A stretch of 64,000 bases of DNA from Tubiluchus corallicola (lineage: Eukaryota; Priapulida; Priapulimorpha; Priapulimorphida; Tubiluchidae), in contig JAQGDQ010000207.1 of NCBI GenBank assembly GCA_030141605.1, positions 101,347 to 165,346 on the forward strand. The letters are read 5' to 3'. The notes under the pieces were generated by a model. That model was given only the letters and a program-made list of their open reading frames with translations, did no database searches and had not been told where the DNA came from. This document shows, piece after piece, positions 41,130-52,980 of the stretch (position 1 is the first letter of the stretch; the number at the start of each line of letters is the position of its first letter). Position numbers and translations under genes: made by a program.

Positions 41130-41824
41130 GAAAACATATTATAATGGAGTTTTTCTTCATTCAAAGGCTCAGCTCTTTATTCCATATAAGTAGTTTCAAC
41201 TAAAGCGTGCTCAAGTCTGTTGCAATGCCAGCGACGGATACAGGCTTTAGAAAAATGGTGGGCTCAATAAAGAAGCAGCTAGGAGGTCTAGCGATCCCCG
41301 TCTACCAATGCATTTTACTGCATTTTAGACTATTTTTCTTACTATTTCCTCAAGCAATGTTTAGAACTCATTATGTCACTTCAAACTTTTGACTCTTAAT
41401 AACACACCAATATACTAGTCTACACACTAGTATAGCATATAATTGGGCACAGTGATATGTTTGCCAAAAACTTCAATTATCACTTAAAGGGCACAAATGT
41501 TTTTACACTGAAATCATTAATGCAGAACTTTTTACTCGATATAAGTCATTAAAAGCTACCACTAAACGTTCTAAAGCTTATAATCCAGAGAAAATATGCA
41601 CTTGGCGTGCTGTAACTGCTACTATGAAAGGGTGGGTCCAGGCCCCTTGGGCTTACCCCCTAAATCCGTCACTGAATGCTATTGTTGTTTTTGGCTCAGA
41701 TGAAAATTTAAGCATTACTTTTTTTTACAGATACTAGTGGTGCCATCTAGTTTCTGTAGTTTCTTGTGGTAATGTTCAACTCTTGTCGGCTCTTCTAGCA
41801 ATTCCCAACAACGCAAGTGTTGCA

Positions 41825-42394
41825 ATGGAGACGACTCCCTATCCACCTCTAACGGGCCACGAACCAAACCCCACAGAAGATGAGTTGCTGTATGTTAAGA
41901 TACACGGAGGAGTGTTAGGTGGAATCCTGTTCTTTGTTGTTATCACGTTTCTGATTGGACAGCTCGTCGCGAAAAAAACGCGGGAAAAGGAACAGGCGGA
42001 GCGACGCAAAAGTTTCGTTCAAGCTAAAGAATTAGAGCAGAAAGAACTGCCGAAACAGCAACCACACCAGCCGGTGCAGAAGAATAAGGAAGTGCAGAAA
42101 GAACTGCCGAAACAGCAACCACACCAGCCGGTGCAGAAGAAGCAGGAAGTGCAGAAAGGAATGCAGATGCAAATGACGGAAATCAGGCCTCATTCAGAAC
42201 AAAGTGACATGAAGAAACTCCCGCCAGCATACCAATCCGCCCTTAATTCAACTCCTGTCGTAAATGACGCAAAGAGTAATACAATTGTTGCAGAAGTGCA
42301 CAACGCCACCTACGATAATCGAGCTTATGCTAAAGACGAAGCAAAGTTTAAAGTTGTTGATGAGTCGATACCTAGTGATGTAGAGCGATTTTAA
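41825..42394 (+). CDS. Small single-pass membrane protein, unrecognised
   Basis: I do not recognise this protein. From ATG 41825 (G at -3, G at +4) it is 189 aa: a short Pro-rich outer segment (METTPYPPLTGHEPNPTEDE), one membrane helix at residues about 28-49 (GGVLGGILFFVVITFLIGQL) followed by KKTREKEQAERRK, then a charged, Gln-rich tail. Positive residues after the helix suggest N-out, C-in topology. Residues about 72-109 are two copies of QKELPKQQPHQPVQKNKEV (57 bp at 42038-42094 and 42095-42151). The tail ends PSDVERF. The frame is open upstream to ATG 41783, but a good acceptor TCTTCTAG|CA at 41798 means it may instead be the last exon of a spliced gene. Codon use looks richer in GC than the flanks, supporting a real exon. 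Confidence 0.7.
   Translation: METTPYPPLTGHEPNPTEDELLYVKIHGGVLGGILFFVVITFLIGQLVAKKTREKEQAERRKSFVQAKELEQKELPKQQPHQPVQKNKEVQKELPKQQPHQPVQKKQEVQKGMQMQMTEIRPHSEQSDMKKLPPAYQSALNSTPVVNDAKSNTIVAEVHNATYDNRAYAKDEAKFKVVDESIPSDVERF
42038..42151 (+). repeat. Two tandem 57-bp coding repeats
   Basis: Two nearly identical 19-codon units inside the membrane protein ORF; differences are confined to the end of the unit (KNKEV versus KKQEV). Looks recent. Confidence 0.93.
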
Positions 42395-42759
42395 CAGACT
42401 TGATATTAATTCCTGACTATAAGCATGCGCGCGCATGTGTGAAGCGTAACTTGAGAAAATTTTACAGCTGGCTTTTCAAACTCAAAAAAGAAGGAAAAAC
42501 AGAACAAACAGAGGAAAAATGGAAACCGTGCTCAAAATAAGCCGAATTTAAGCCCAATGCAGTCATTTTTTCTGATGATGACTGTGCAATATGTTAAAAA
42601 TTTCAGCGCAATCAAGTTTATATGTACAACAAAAGTAGATAAGCATAAATTGCTGAACCAAGCCACGTTTTAAGTCAAAAGCAACTCTTTTCGTTACGAT
42701 AATGTAGATATCTTGTAATTGATTTGCAATCAGACTTTTTTAGTCTCTTTAGTATTATT

Positions 42760-43245
42760 CGGCTCTCTCGCGGCGCGTTGAGACTACCGAGTTTTTCTGT
42801 CGTGAGTTTTCTCTCTGACAGCAAACTCGCAAGTGTGAACCATGGATCCAATCAATTTAAAATAGCACTTTAAGTGATCACTGACTAGTGCACAAATTCG
42901 TGGGAAAAGTGTTTAATTATAGTTAATATTGTAAGTATCCACTGGCCGGAGCGGGACAAAAATACGTGTTGACTGACCGCTGCGAAGACCTGATCTCTCA
43001 TTGCTTTGCGAGTTACTGTCCACAAGTTACTGCAAACTCACCGACAGTTGCAGCCAATTGATTTCCTGCTGGTGTGAACGCCAGTCGGCGAGTTACTCTC
43101 GACAGTTCTCGTAGTGTCAACTCGCGCTTACTGTCGCAGAGTAACTCGCAGCAAGTTTTCTGTCTAGTCTGAACACGCTTGCGAGTTAGTTGACGAGTTA
43201 ACTTGGCGAGAAAATGCCCTAGTCTGAACGCTCCGTAAAACATAA
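42760..43245. mobile_element. Possible inverted-repeat DNA element
   Basis: Left AAACTCGCAAGTGTGAAC and, on the opposite strand at the right, AACTCGCAAGCGTGTTCAGA, with many internal GAGTTACT / AGTAACTC words. Exact ends and target duplication are not visible. Confidence 0.45.
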
Positions 43246-45654
43246 TGCAAAGCTTGCAAGTAAAAACGTTTTCTAAGGAGCGTTTTTAACACTTCCATAT
43301 TTCTATTTTTGCTCACGTCTTGCAAAGAACAACTTAAAGACCTAGGACAAATCAAAAATGTAAGATGTAAACCGAAATTCCTCAAAAACGGAAAAAATAG
43401 AAGCATGATGGATACTTAATTTACTATAATTAGCTTAATTTGATTAAAATGGCCGCGGCTAATATTGACAATGCTGCTCAATATTGATGCTGTTTTTGCA
43501 GCATTTAGTAATAGCATCGTGTAATACTTAAAATAGCTTTAAACACTCGATCGTTTCATGCTTGCTGGCTCCCATTTTCAACGTCAATTTTCCACCAGTG
43601 ACGTCGTTCATTGACTGAAGACCACCAGCGCGCTGTCAAAAGTACAATAACCTTTTACAAAAAAATAAATGACTAACTTTACGATATTTTTGCTTACACA
43701 TTAGGTAAGCTGCAGAAATCTGAATTAGTTTGAGCAGCGCGCGCTCAAGAAAAACCGATATGCGCTTTTGAAACGTCTCCAAGTCCACCAGTTACGTCAC
43801 AATTTTCAAATAAATGGCAGCTACCACCTGAAAGTTTCTATACAGCGGTATTACTAATTAACTTTATGCTTTATAGACAGTTTTTTTTGTAAATGTCTTC
43901 GTTATACTTTATTAAGTTTAAGTGACTTACCCTTTTCTTTAAAAAACTCCAATGTCATGAGACAAAGAACCCAATATATGACCATGATAATTATTAAAAA
44001 ACAAAACGCTTTTTTTGCTATTTATATGCCAGCAAGTTGACTTATATCTAAAAGGTTAGATTGTTAAATAGGCCTGAAATTTTACTGCAGTTCGCTCTTC
44101 TAAAATTTCATTAAAAGCGAAGTTAGGCATAGGCCTGATTGGTAAGACTGTGGTCATAATCTATTTCAAATTTTTATTATTGTAACTTATTTGTCTTACG
44201 ACTTCAATTCTTTTAAGTACTTGCAAATGTTAATTAACACTGTGACGTCAGCAGAGTCATAGATGCAGGATATAGATATAATCTTTAAATGTGTGATTGT
44301 TTGTTATTAAAGTGAATTATACATCAACTAGTTTTACATAGTTTTTAAAAAATACATGTTGAAAACGATAAGTTTTTACTGAGTTTTGTTACTTTTAAAA
44401 AGTTTTCAGCATTTTTTGTATCTTATTCTTTGGTTGGAGCTTTTTCCTCGTGCACCACAACTGAATTGCATAGTTAAAGCTAATGATATCCCAAAAATAA
44501 TTTTGCATCGACACATCAATTACGTCAGTTACCACCCTTTCACAGAGAAAAACAATGGAGCATAAAGCAGTGATTACAACACAAACTAACAAAAGTACTA
44601 TAATTATTAGCAAATTCTAAGAATCGTTTTAGACTGGTTTGTCAAGAACTTATACTTATCGAAGTCAACCAGCGTTAAAGCCCAAATGTTTAATAGGCCG
44701 TATACCTGAGTTGTTTATATTGGGTCCTTATAATAGGCCTGATATTTAATGATTTACTCTAAGACCTTAGTAGGCCCAATATTTTTATGCATAGTGTGGA
44801 ACTCTGCGTCCAGCACACACTCGCAGAAATTACAATAAGTGGATGATTGTGGCAGACGCGGAACCTAGCTCAATATTAACCGTACTAGCTTGAGACAAGC
44901 TCATGTTATTTACCTGCCTGGGAGATTTTTTTCAGCGGCAGATTTGTTTGGGTTTTTTGGCTTGGAAAAACTGAAAAGTTTCGAATCTTTCCAGTTACTA
45001 TACGTCTGCATAACTTTTATCCAAGCTTAATGTAGTATAGTATAATAACATATTTTTTGCCACCACTTTAATGTTTCACCAATATAATTTCTCTGTACTA
45101 ATGCTGGACAAGTTTTAGTTGGAGAAAATAAAAGTTATAATGATAACAGCCATTTGACCTCAACTCTCGACGTAAATTTCAATGTAATTTCTGCACGTGT
45201 TTGTGATCCGCTTTTGTTACGCAACTTAGAAAAAGGAGGAGGCAAGACAAAGGGAGAGCTAACTGGCCGTCACGAGGGGGCTCCCGCTAGGTATGTGAGG
45301 CACACTGGGACGTGAATAAACTACCCGAGTCTCACATACCTTTTTTAAAATGGAGTCAAGATTATTGGTGTCACAGCACCAACAACAATTGGGCTAAAAC
45401 TTTAGTTTAGCTGTTAGATTTTAGTAGTAAAATATTTCGCTTTTGTGTATTGCCAGGCCTTGAACGACGTTCAAAAATTTTCCGTATTTTACTGAAAAAT
45501 TATTATAAAGATAAAAAGAAAACTTATTATGTTTGTTTTCAAGGCCGAGTTGTCGAAATAAAACTGGAAGGATTAGAATGAAAAGGTAAATTACTTGGTT
45601 ATCCAAAGAAAATTTCTTAGAATCACCTGTAATCTTAGAAAAAGAGAACATCTC

Positions 45655-45985
45655 AGTTTAACATGCTTTAAAACTAATAAAATCTTAACTGTTGACGATT
45701 TAATACACATGAATACAGCTACATACATACATGTATAAAACTAAATATAATCTCTTTCCAACGTTCTTTAATAATCCAGTCCAACCAAATAATCGGAGTT
45801 ACGCAACCAGAATGAATGAGTTTGTCGTAAATTTCTGTAGAATAGATGTGGCACGGCAATTCATTGCAAATGTTGGTCCAAGGCTTTGGAATGACATAAA
45901 TGATGAATTAAAAACTGTTCAGCCAATTCAAAAATTTAAAAAGAAATACAGAGCAATGATTCTCAACAAGTACAACACTTCCTAA
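45655..45985 (+). pseudogene. LINE C-terminal fragment
   Basis: ILTVDDLIHMNTATYIHMYK, NRSYATRMNEFVVNFCRIDV, and FIANVGPRLWNDINDELK with FKKKYRAMILNKY match the common NxYxTR....GPxLWNxLPxxIK....FKKxLK end of non-LTR reverse transcriptase ORFs. The stop is at 45983-45985. Everything upstream of the tail is missing. Confidence 0.8.
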
Positions 45986-47707
45986 TTTCCCACACCTACT
46001 GCAGCAGTCATACCACAATCCTGGTACAGATTATGCAAAACAAGGCATCATTGATAAATCTTTAGAGCTGATGTCAACATAGCGCAATCTATTATCTTTC
46101 TTTCTACCATTTCCGCTAACACATCCTTCTACCCTTCCTGGGTGATCTAACCTTTCTCCCAGTTCTTTTTTTGTTCACTCATCCATTCTTTTTTATCGGG
46201 TTCACATGACAGTGGGCTTATACAAGCCTTTGCTTCTCTAGCCCACTGCAGTACAATTATTCTTTTATGATAACGATAGTGTATGAAACATAACAATTTA
46301 ATACAGTTGATGTAATAATTTTAATGTCACTGTGTGCTTAATGTCATTATATTGTACTGAATATGATAATAATAATAAAAAATATAAAAATTAAAAGTAA
46401 ATCTACGTAAATATATCAATAGTTGAGGGGTCGTCCAATTTGATAGAAACAATCAAAAATGCCTCTAGAGTAAACCCATAAAGTTCTGTAGTTGTCTATT
46501 AGACAATTAAAAGACAATCTACACCATTATACTGAAGTAAATCTTTTACAAACATTTAGCTCTGATTGTAAAAACGCCGAAGAAATTTTTCAAGAAAATT
46601 TTATTTGCTGTTTTAAGATGGATTATCTTTTTTGTTTGTAAAAATTTATTATGTTTGTTTTTTGGAAGCCAATTTGTTGAAACAAAACTGGAAAGATTAA
46701 AGTTAAAAATAAAATACTAAATTAAAAGTGACGTAAATATATATCTGTAGCAACTGGTTACAGCCATTTGATAACAAAAAATTAAAAACCACAGTGCTGT
46801 AGTTGTCAAACATTGTAGATGATCATATTGATGTATTTTTTTAGAAATATTTTGTACTGAATTTAAAAAACTTAAAATAGGATTTTTAAAGCATGGTTTT
46901 TAAAGAAAATTTTATTGGGTTTTAAGACAGATTTTTTTGTCGTGTTATATAAGGTTACATCAAATAAAAATTAAATAAGTAACAACAAACAATTGTTATA
47001 TATCTTACTTAAAAAGTAATCATACTTTGTTGTGTGCTATACACTTTTGTAATCTGCATATACTATTATGATATGGTACACCACAGAAATGAAGGAATTA
47101 TTTACTAGACGATTTCGTTTCCATAATGAGATCTTTTATAAAAACTTAATAGAAAGATGAAATCTAGACAATTGCATTTTGAAATTATTCTGAGTTTTTT
47201 ACACAAGAAGCAGTGAACAGCATGATCCGCGAGTAATAGACGTTTCTCATTAATAACAACAAGCAATTTTACTTATGCATAAGAATACACGGGTTTACTC
47301 ATTACTGCAAAGGAAATAAAAGTTACTCAGATTACAAAACAAATGGTTTTTTGATGCTCAGTGAGTCACATACGTCACGATCCGTATTGATGTACATGTG
47401 CAATAAACTTAATGAGAATTTGAATGCAATTCAAACGTCGTTATACGATCTGTGGAAGTTAAGCATTTTTCTGCTTTTAAAGTACGTAGAGTGTTTTTCT
47501 AAAGCTTGATTGTCCACAGTAGATGAGACGCAGCTTTGCGTTATAGTATATCATGTTATACCATGTGTGATACGAGCATGGAATGATATTATTTTATAAA
47601 CAGCAATTACATATAATATATATATACACACAGTTATGACAAATAACTTGAGTTAGTAAGTATTAAATAAAACATGATAATGAATGACTAATAAAAGGAG
47701 ATTAAGA

Positions 47708-49673
47708 TTAGTTGTGATAGCTTCGGCCACCGGTTCTCCCACGATATGGTTGACTGTATCCAGGATAAGTTTGATCACCTTGGTAAGTTGAAGGATACCC
47801 GAAATTTGGAGCTCGCTGTTGGGACGGTTGAGCAGGGTGCAAGTAAATATTATCAGACCTTTCAAATTGTTGCTGTGGCTGTGCTAAGAAGCCATTACCG
47901 TAACCTGTTAGCTGAAGTCCTCGAGAAGCGGAACTGGTGTCATCAGTATCGTCAGAAGTGTCCTCTTGAGACTGCTGAGTGACGTAGCCGTTCTCGTACG
48001 ACCTTGATGGATATCCTTGAGAACCGGAACCAATAGTTGCGTCACTGCTGGTATCGTCAGTCTGGGAAGGGAATCCAGGATAAGTTTGATCACCTTGGTA
48101 AGTTGAAGGATACCCGAAATTTGGGCCTCGCTGTTGGGACGGTTGAGCAGGGTGCAAGTAAATATTATCAGACCTTTCAAATTGTTGCTGTGGCTGTGCT
48201 AAGAAGCCATTACCGTAACCTGTTAGCTGAAGTCCTCGAGAAGCGGAACTGGTGTCATCAGTATCGTCAGAAGTGTCCTCTTGAGACTGCAGAGTGACGT
48301 AGCCGTTCTCGTACGACCTTGATGAATATCCTTGAGAACCGGAACCAATAGTTGTGTCACTGCTGGTATCGTCAGTCTGGGAAGGGAATCCAGGATAAGT
48401 TTGATCACCTTGGTAAGTTGAAGGATACCCGAAATTTGGGCCTCGCTGTTGGGACGGTTGAGCAGGGTGCAAGTAAATATTATCAGACCTTTCAAATTGT
48501 TGCTGTGGCTGTGCTAAGAAGCCATTACTGTAACCTGTTAGCTGAAGTCCTCGAGAAGCGGCACTGGTGTCATCAGTATCGTCAGAAGTGTCCTCTTGAG
48601 ACTGCTGAGTGACGTAGCCGTTCTCGTACGCCCTTGATGGATATCCTTGAGAACCGGAACCAATAGTTGCGCCCCTGCTGGTATCGTCAGTCTGGGAAGG
48701 GAAGCCAATTCCGCCATTACTGTTAAAAAAGTAGTTGAGTGCAGACAATCCGGCGGTTGGTGAACGAGCTCCAGTAGAGAAGGAGGCTCTACTATCGTCA
48801 CTGCCATCGCTGCCGTCGTCGCTTTCGGTTCCCGCAGAAGAGGCTCCGCTATCAAAATCAGAGAAACGTGAGTAACCAGTAAAGCTTCGGCTATCTGATG
48901 CTGTGGTATCTTCCTCTTCTGTTGCTTCTTCCTCTGGAGGTGACTGGCCGACAAATGCATAACCTCCATCAGCGAAGTAGTTGTTAGGATTGAGCGTGAA
49001 TCTGAACGATGCAGATCTTCCATTCTGGGTATCGGAGTCTTCCTCATCGTCATCGGTGTTTGAGGGCAGATCAGATCCGAAAGGGCGCCTGTAGATGCTG
49101 CGAGAGGAATAACCAGATGGCTGCTCCACATCTGTTTCAGCTGTGGAATCCTCAGTGGAATCACTCTCTTCTCTTGCAGCGAGTGAATAACCTTGTTGGA
49201 AGAGATTCAGAGGCGATAGGTTCAGGTTCAGTGGCCTCAGATTGATATTGAATGAGCTGCTATCATCCTCTTCTTCATCACCACTGTCGTCATCGTCATC
49301 GTCTACTTCAATGTCCTCTTCTACCTCTTCCTCTACTTCTGGTGCTTCGGTTGTCGTCTGTTCTTCAGGTGCAGGGATAATATGTGGAATGGCGACGTAC
49401 CCATAATCAGAGCCAAAGAGACGTATACCATTACCACCGATGCTTGCCTGAACGCTAGTTGGTTCCAAATGACCGTAGCCATGGTAACCACCGTAACCAC
49501 CATAGCCGCCGTGATAACCACCAGTACCACCACGACCACCGTAACCACCAGCGCCATATCCACTTCGGCCACGAGCAAATCCACCACCATTTAGTTGATT
49601 ACCAGCAAATCGCCTTCTTCCAGACCCCATTCCAGACCCCGCTGCAGATCCACCTGAACTAGCCCTGAACAGT
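47708..49673 (-). CDS. Secreted protein exon 3 (repeat-bearing)
   Basis: Acceptor TTTTCAG|A, then LFRASSGGSAAGSGMGSGRR and on to the stop just after GRTGGRSYHN. 655 codons without interruption despite extreme composition. GC-rich against AT-rich flanks. Confidence 0.92.
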
Positions 49674-52600
49674 CTGAAAAGTTAACGGACGTTTATCAGT
49701 GGGAGCAAGAATAGTTAAATTGCTAAATGATTTGCGGCGAACATTGGGCAATTGCTGACTAGAAGTGCATTCATGTTTAACGTTATCCAGTACGTTTCTG
49801 AGACTTGGCGGAATTCACCAATAGTAAGGTTAGTGAACACATGTGCACGCGTTCACACCTGTTAACGGGCATAACACTTACAGCAGTTAGCCTAGCTGCC
49901 ACTTAATTGAACACTAGGCACAAAAATTGTGGTACAACGAGGATTTTAACCCGGAATTTAGCTGTTTCAGAGCACAGAGCTTTTCTGCTAACTTAGCATA
50001 CGAGCACACTGACAAGGTCCTACATATATGCTATGTACAAGTGTACACATGTGTATGAAATCAGATATACATGAAGCCTCAAAAATGACTTTAAAAAAGG
50101 CATTTTTATATTGAGACCAGCAGATGTCATTTTCTGGGAGAAAAACATAACATGCTATTCCACCAAATATATTGTCATTCTGTTTATATTCGTGACGTAT
50201 AGTGTATAAGATAATTTTATCAAGATAATAATTCAAAGTCACAATGAACAAATCGAGTTTAACCAGCAAGAAACTATCCCTCAAACGAGGCTGTGACTTT
50301 CTAATGTATATGTAACAAGTATCTTCATGTATGTATATGTAACAAGTATCTTCATGTATGTGTATGTAACAAGTATCTTCATCTATGTATATGTAACAAG
50401 TATCTTCATCTATGTATATGTAACAAGTATCTTCATCTATGTATATGTAACAAGTATCTTCATCTATGTATATGTAACAAGTATCTTCATCTATGTATAT
50501 GTAACAAGTATCTTCATGTATGTATATGTAACAAGTATCTTCATATATGTATATGTTACAAGCATCTTAATCTATGTACATGTAACAAGCATCTTCATCT
50601 ATGTACATGTAACAAGTATCTTCATCTATGTACATGTAACAAGTATCTTCATCTGTGTACATGTAACAAGTATCTTCATCTATGTATATGTAACAAGTAT
50701 CTTCATATATGTATATGTTACAAGCATCTTCATCTATGTACATGTAACAAGTATCTTCATCTATGTACATGTAACAAGTATCTTCATCTATGTACATGTA
50801 ACAAGTATCTTCATCTATGTACATGTAACAAGTATCTTCATCTATGTACATGTAACAAGTATCTTCATCTATGTATATGTAACAAGTATCTTCATATATG
50901 TATATGTTACAAGCATCTTCATCTATGTACATGTAACAAGTATCTTCACCTATGTACATGTAACAAGTATCTTCATCTATTTACATGTAACAAGTATCTT
51001 CATCTATGTACATGTAACAAGTATCTTCATCTATGTACATGTAACAAGTATCTTCATCTATATACATGTAACAAGTATCTTCATCTATGTATATGTAACA
51101 AGTACCTTCATGTATGTATATGTAATAAGTATCTTCATCTATGTATATGTAACAAGTATCTTCATGTACAGCAGTGCAATGTCCGACTTAACTGCAACCC
51201 AGGAAGCAGAAACAAATGCATTTCAGAGGGTCTGCTCAAAAAACCTTAAACTAAAATTGCCATACATCATTTCAATTGAGCAGCTGTAGGACTGAGGATC
51301 TTTGGAACACTAAAATCAGAATAAGAAGGCTAAGATGGGTAGGACAATTAATGACATTGCCAGAACAGCACCAATAAGATAAGCATTAAACCAGGCACGG
51401 AAACCTGCTAAACAAATTGGAGATCAAGAACTAATAAAGATTTACTACAGTTAAGACCAAACTTAAAGCCATAAATAAAAAAAGGTAAGATTAACATTAA
51501 ACAAAGCATTGAAACCTGCTAAAAATGGGTATCAAGAACAATGGCGACTCGTAGGTAAAATTAGTGGGGGTGTTGCAAAACCAAAAATTTTTTAGCCATT
51601 GTTTTAATACTGTGTAAAACGAAACAAACATAATTATTATGTAATCTTAATGGTGTAATTTTACACAAACAAACAAATTTACACATAAACTTGACAAAAC
51701 CCTAAACAAAAATATTGTTTTCTTACGAATAGCCTAAATTGTCGCAGTTCAAGAATATGCCGATACAGGGTTTTTAAACACGTGACAACTGACAAACCGT
51801 ACTGCGACAGTACGCTTTCTACCTAATGTACAGCGTCTTATCTCAGACATGTGCGCATGGCCGCATGCGCACAACAGCCAAACACCACGTTGTTTGGGCT
51901 GTGAAGCAAATTGTACTCCCCTCACATGCTCCGGTTCCGCACAAGTATGTTGAAAGAACTAAAGAAAAAAGATTTATTATATTGACTATTATCGGTAATA
52001 AAGAGTGAAAACAGGGGGTGCTGCAGTACCTACACACGCACCACTGGTTGAGAAATAATAAAGATTTTTAACAGCTGAGACCAAACTTATCAACAGAGTC
52101 ACATGAGCTGAAAATTTTAGCTGCAGACAGGAAACAGTGGGGTGATCTAATAAAGGATAGAGGCTCAATGTCTACAATAATAGATGTTTAGAGCAACAGT
52201 TTGAGAAGTCGTGTTTTTCATTTTTTCTTAAATGTACAATTTTTCATTATTCTAATTCATTAGAATTCATGTTGTTCTTTTTTTCAAAATGAATAAGGGG
52301 AACTTACTCATCGCCAGCGCCACCCTGTCGCTGTTGCCGAGATGTTAGGGCTTGATTGCTGAGACCGATGACATTGCGTCCTCCACCGAATCCTGCCGTC
52401 GCGCCCCCAGCTAAATTGCCCCCTGCGCCCCCGCCTAGCTGAGCAACGCTGATGCCCTGAAATATTGAAAAACACACAGCATATTAGGTAAGATTCATTC
52501 ACATTCAATGACATCATTAAGTCAAGTTTCACGCGCAGCAGTAAGTAAGTAGTTTATCACTGTTTTTATAATAGCAAAATACACAACTAAGTGATTTATG

Positions 52601-52903
52601 TTTCTGTATACAACGTACACTACTATTAAAAAGTTCAAAAATGATTATTGATTAGAGTAGTGAAAGAACTATGAGTTATCCAAGTCAGCCACCCTCTCAG
52701 AATTGTTAGTAATATAATTAATTAATGCGCATGTACCAAGTAATTAAAAATGATCAGATTTTGCATTTAAAGCGATTGTTGATTGAATTATGACACAAAA
52801 GTGTTAGTTTCTAATAAAAATAATGTTCAATTACGGGAAAGAGAAGACAAACGTGATTATATTTAAATATTATGTTAAACTGGATTATTTTACGTATTTA
52901 CAA

Positions 52904-52980
<77 letters not shown>

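Larger units (their letters stand above)
34480..41798. other. Intergenic region between DPH2 and the small membrane protein
   Basis: No exon with family motifs was found on either strand. It holds the LINE tail at 34.8 kb, a truncated TIR element at 35.43 kb, a SINE at 36.76 kb, a 40-bp minisatellite at 37.44 kb, a hAT MITE at 37.74 kb, a Tc1-type MITE at 38.98 kb, a degenerate tandem array at 40.1 kb and a piggyBac-type MITE at 40.67 kb. A first exon of the next gene could hide here. Confidence 0.6.
42395..47640. other. Intergenic region, repeats only
   Basis: No gene found. At 42.75-43.24 kb is an inverted-repeat-like stretch rich in GAGTTA / CTCGCAAG(T/C)GTG words. A hairpin AGGTATGTGAG / CTCACATACCT lies at 45.29-45.34 kb, and a LINE tail at 45.65 kb. 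A dispersed repeat (TTATTATGTTTGTTTTC with AAACTGGAA) occurs at 45.49-45.60 and 46.64-46.73 kb. The rest is AT-rich and featureless. Confidence 0.6.

Noticed and set aside
47746-49662. Several plus- and minus-strand ORFs within the secreted-protein exon
   Set aside because: Repeated shadows of the 315-bp coding repeats. The chosen frame alone joins to exon 2 in phase and follows a signal peptide.
50327-51289. A 320-aa ORF of repeated VYVTSIFIY units and a matching minus-strand ORF
   Set aside because: The 27-bp satellite unit is divisible by three and lacks stops, so several frames stay open. It is intronic with no start context or domain.
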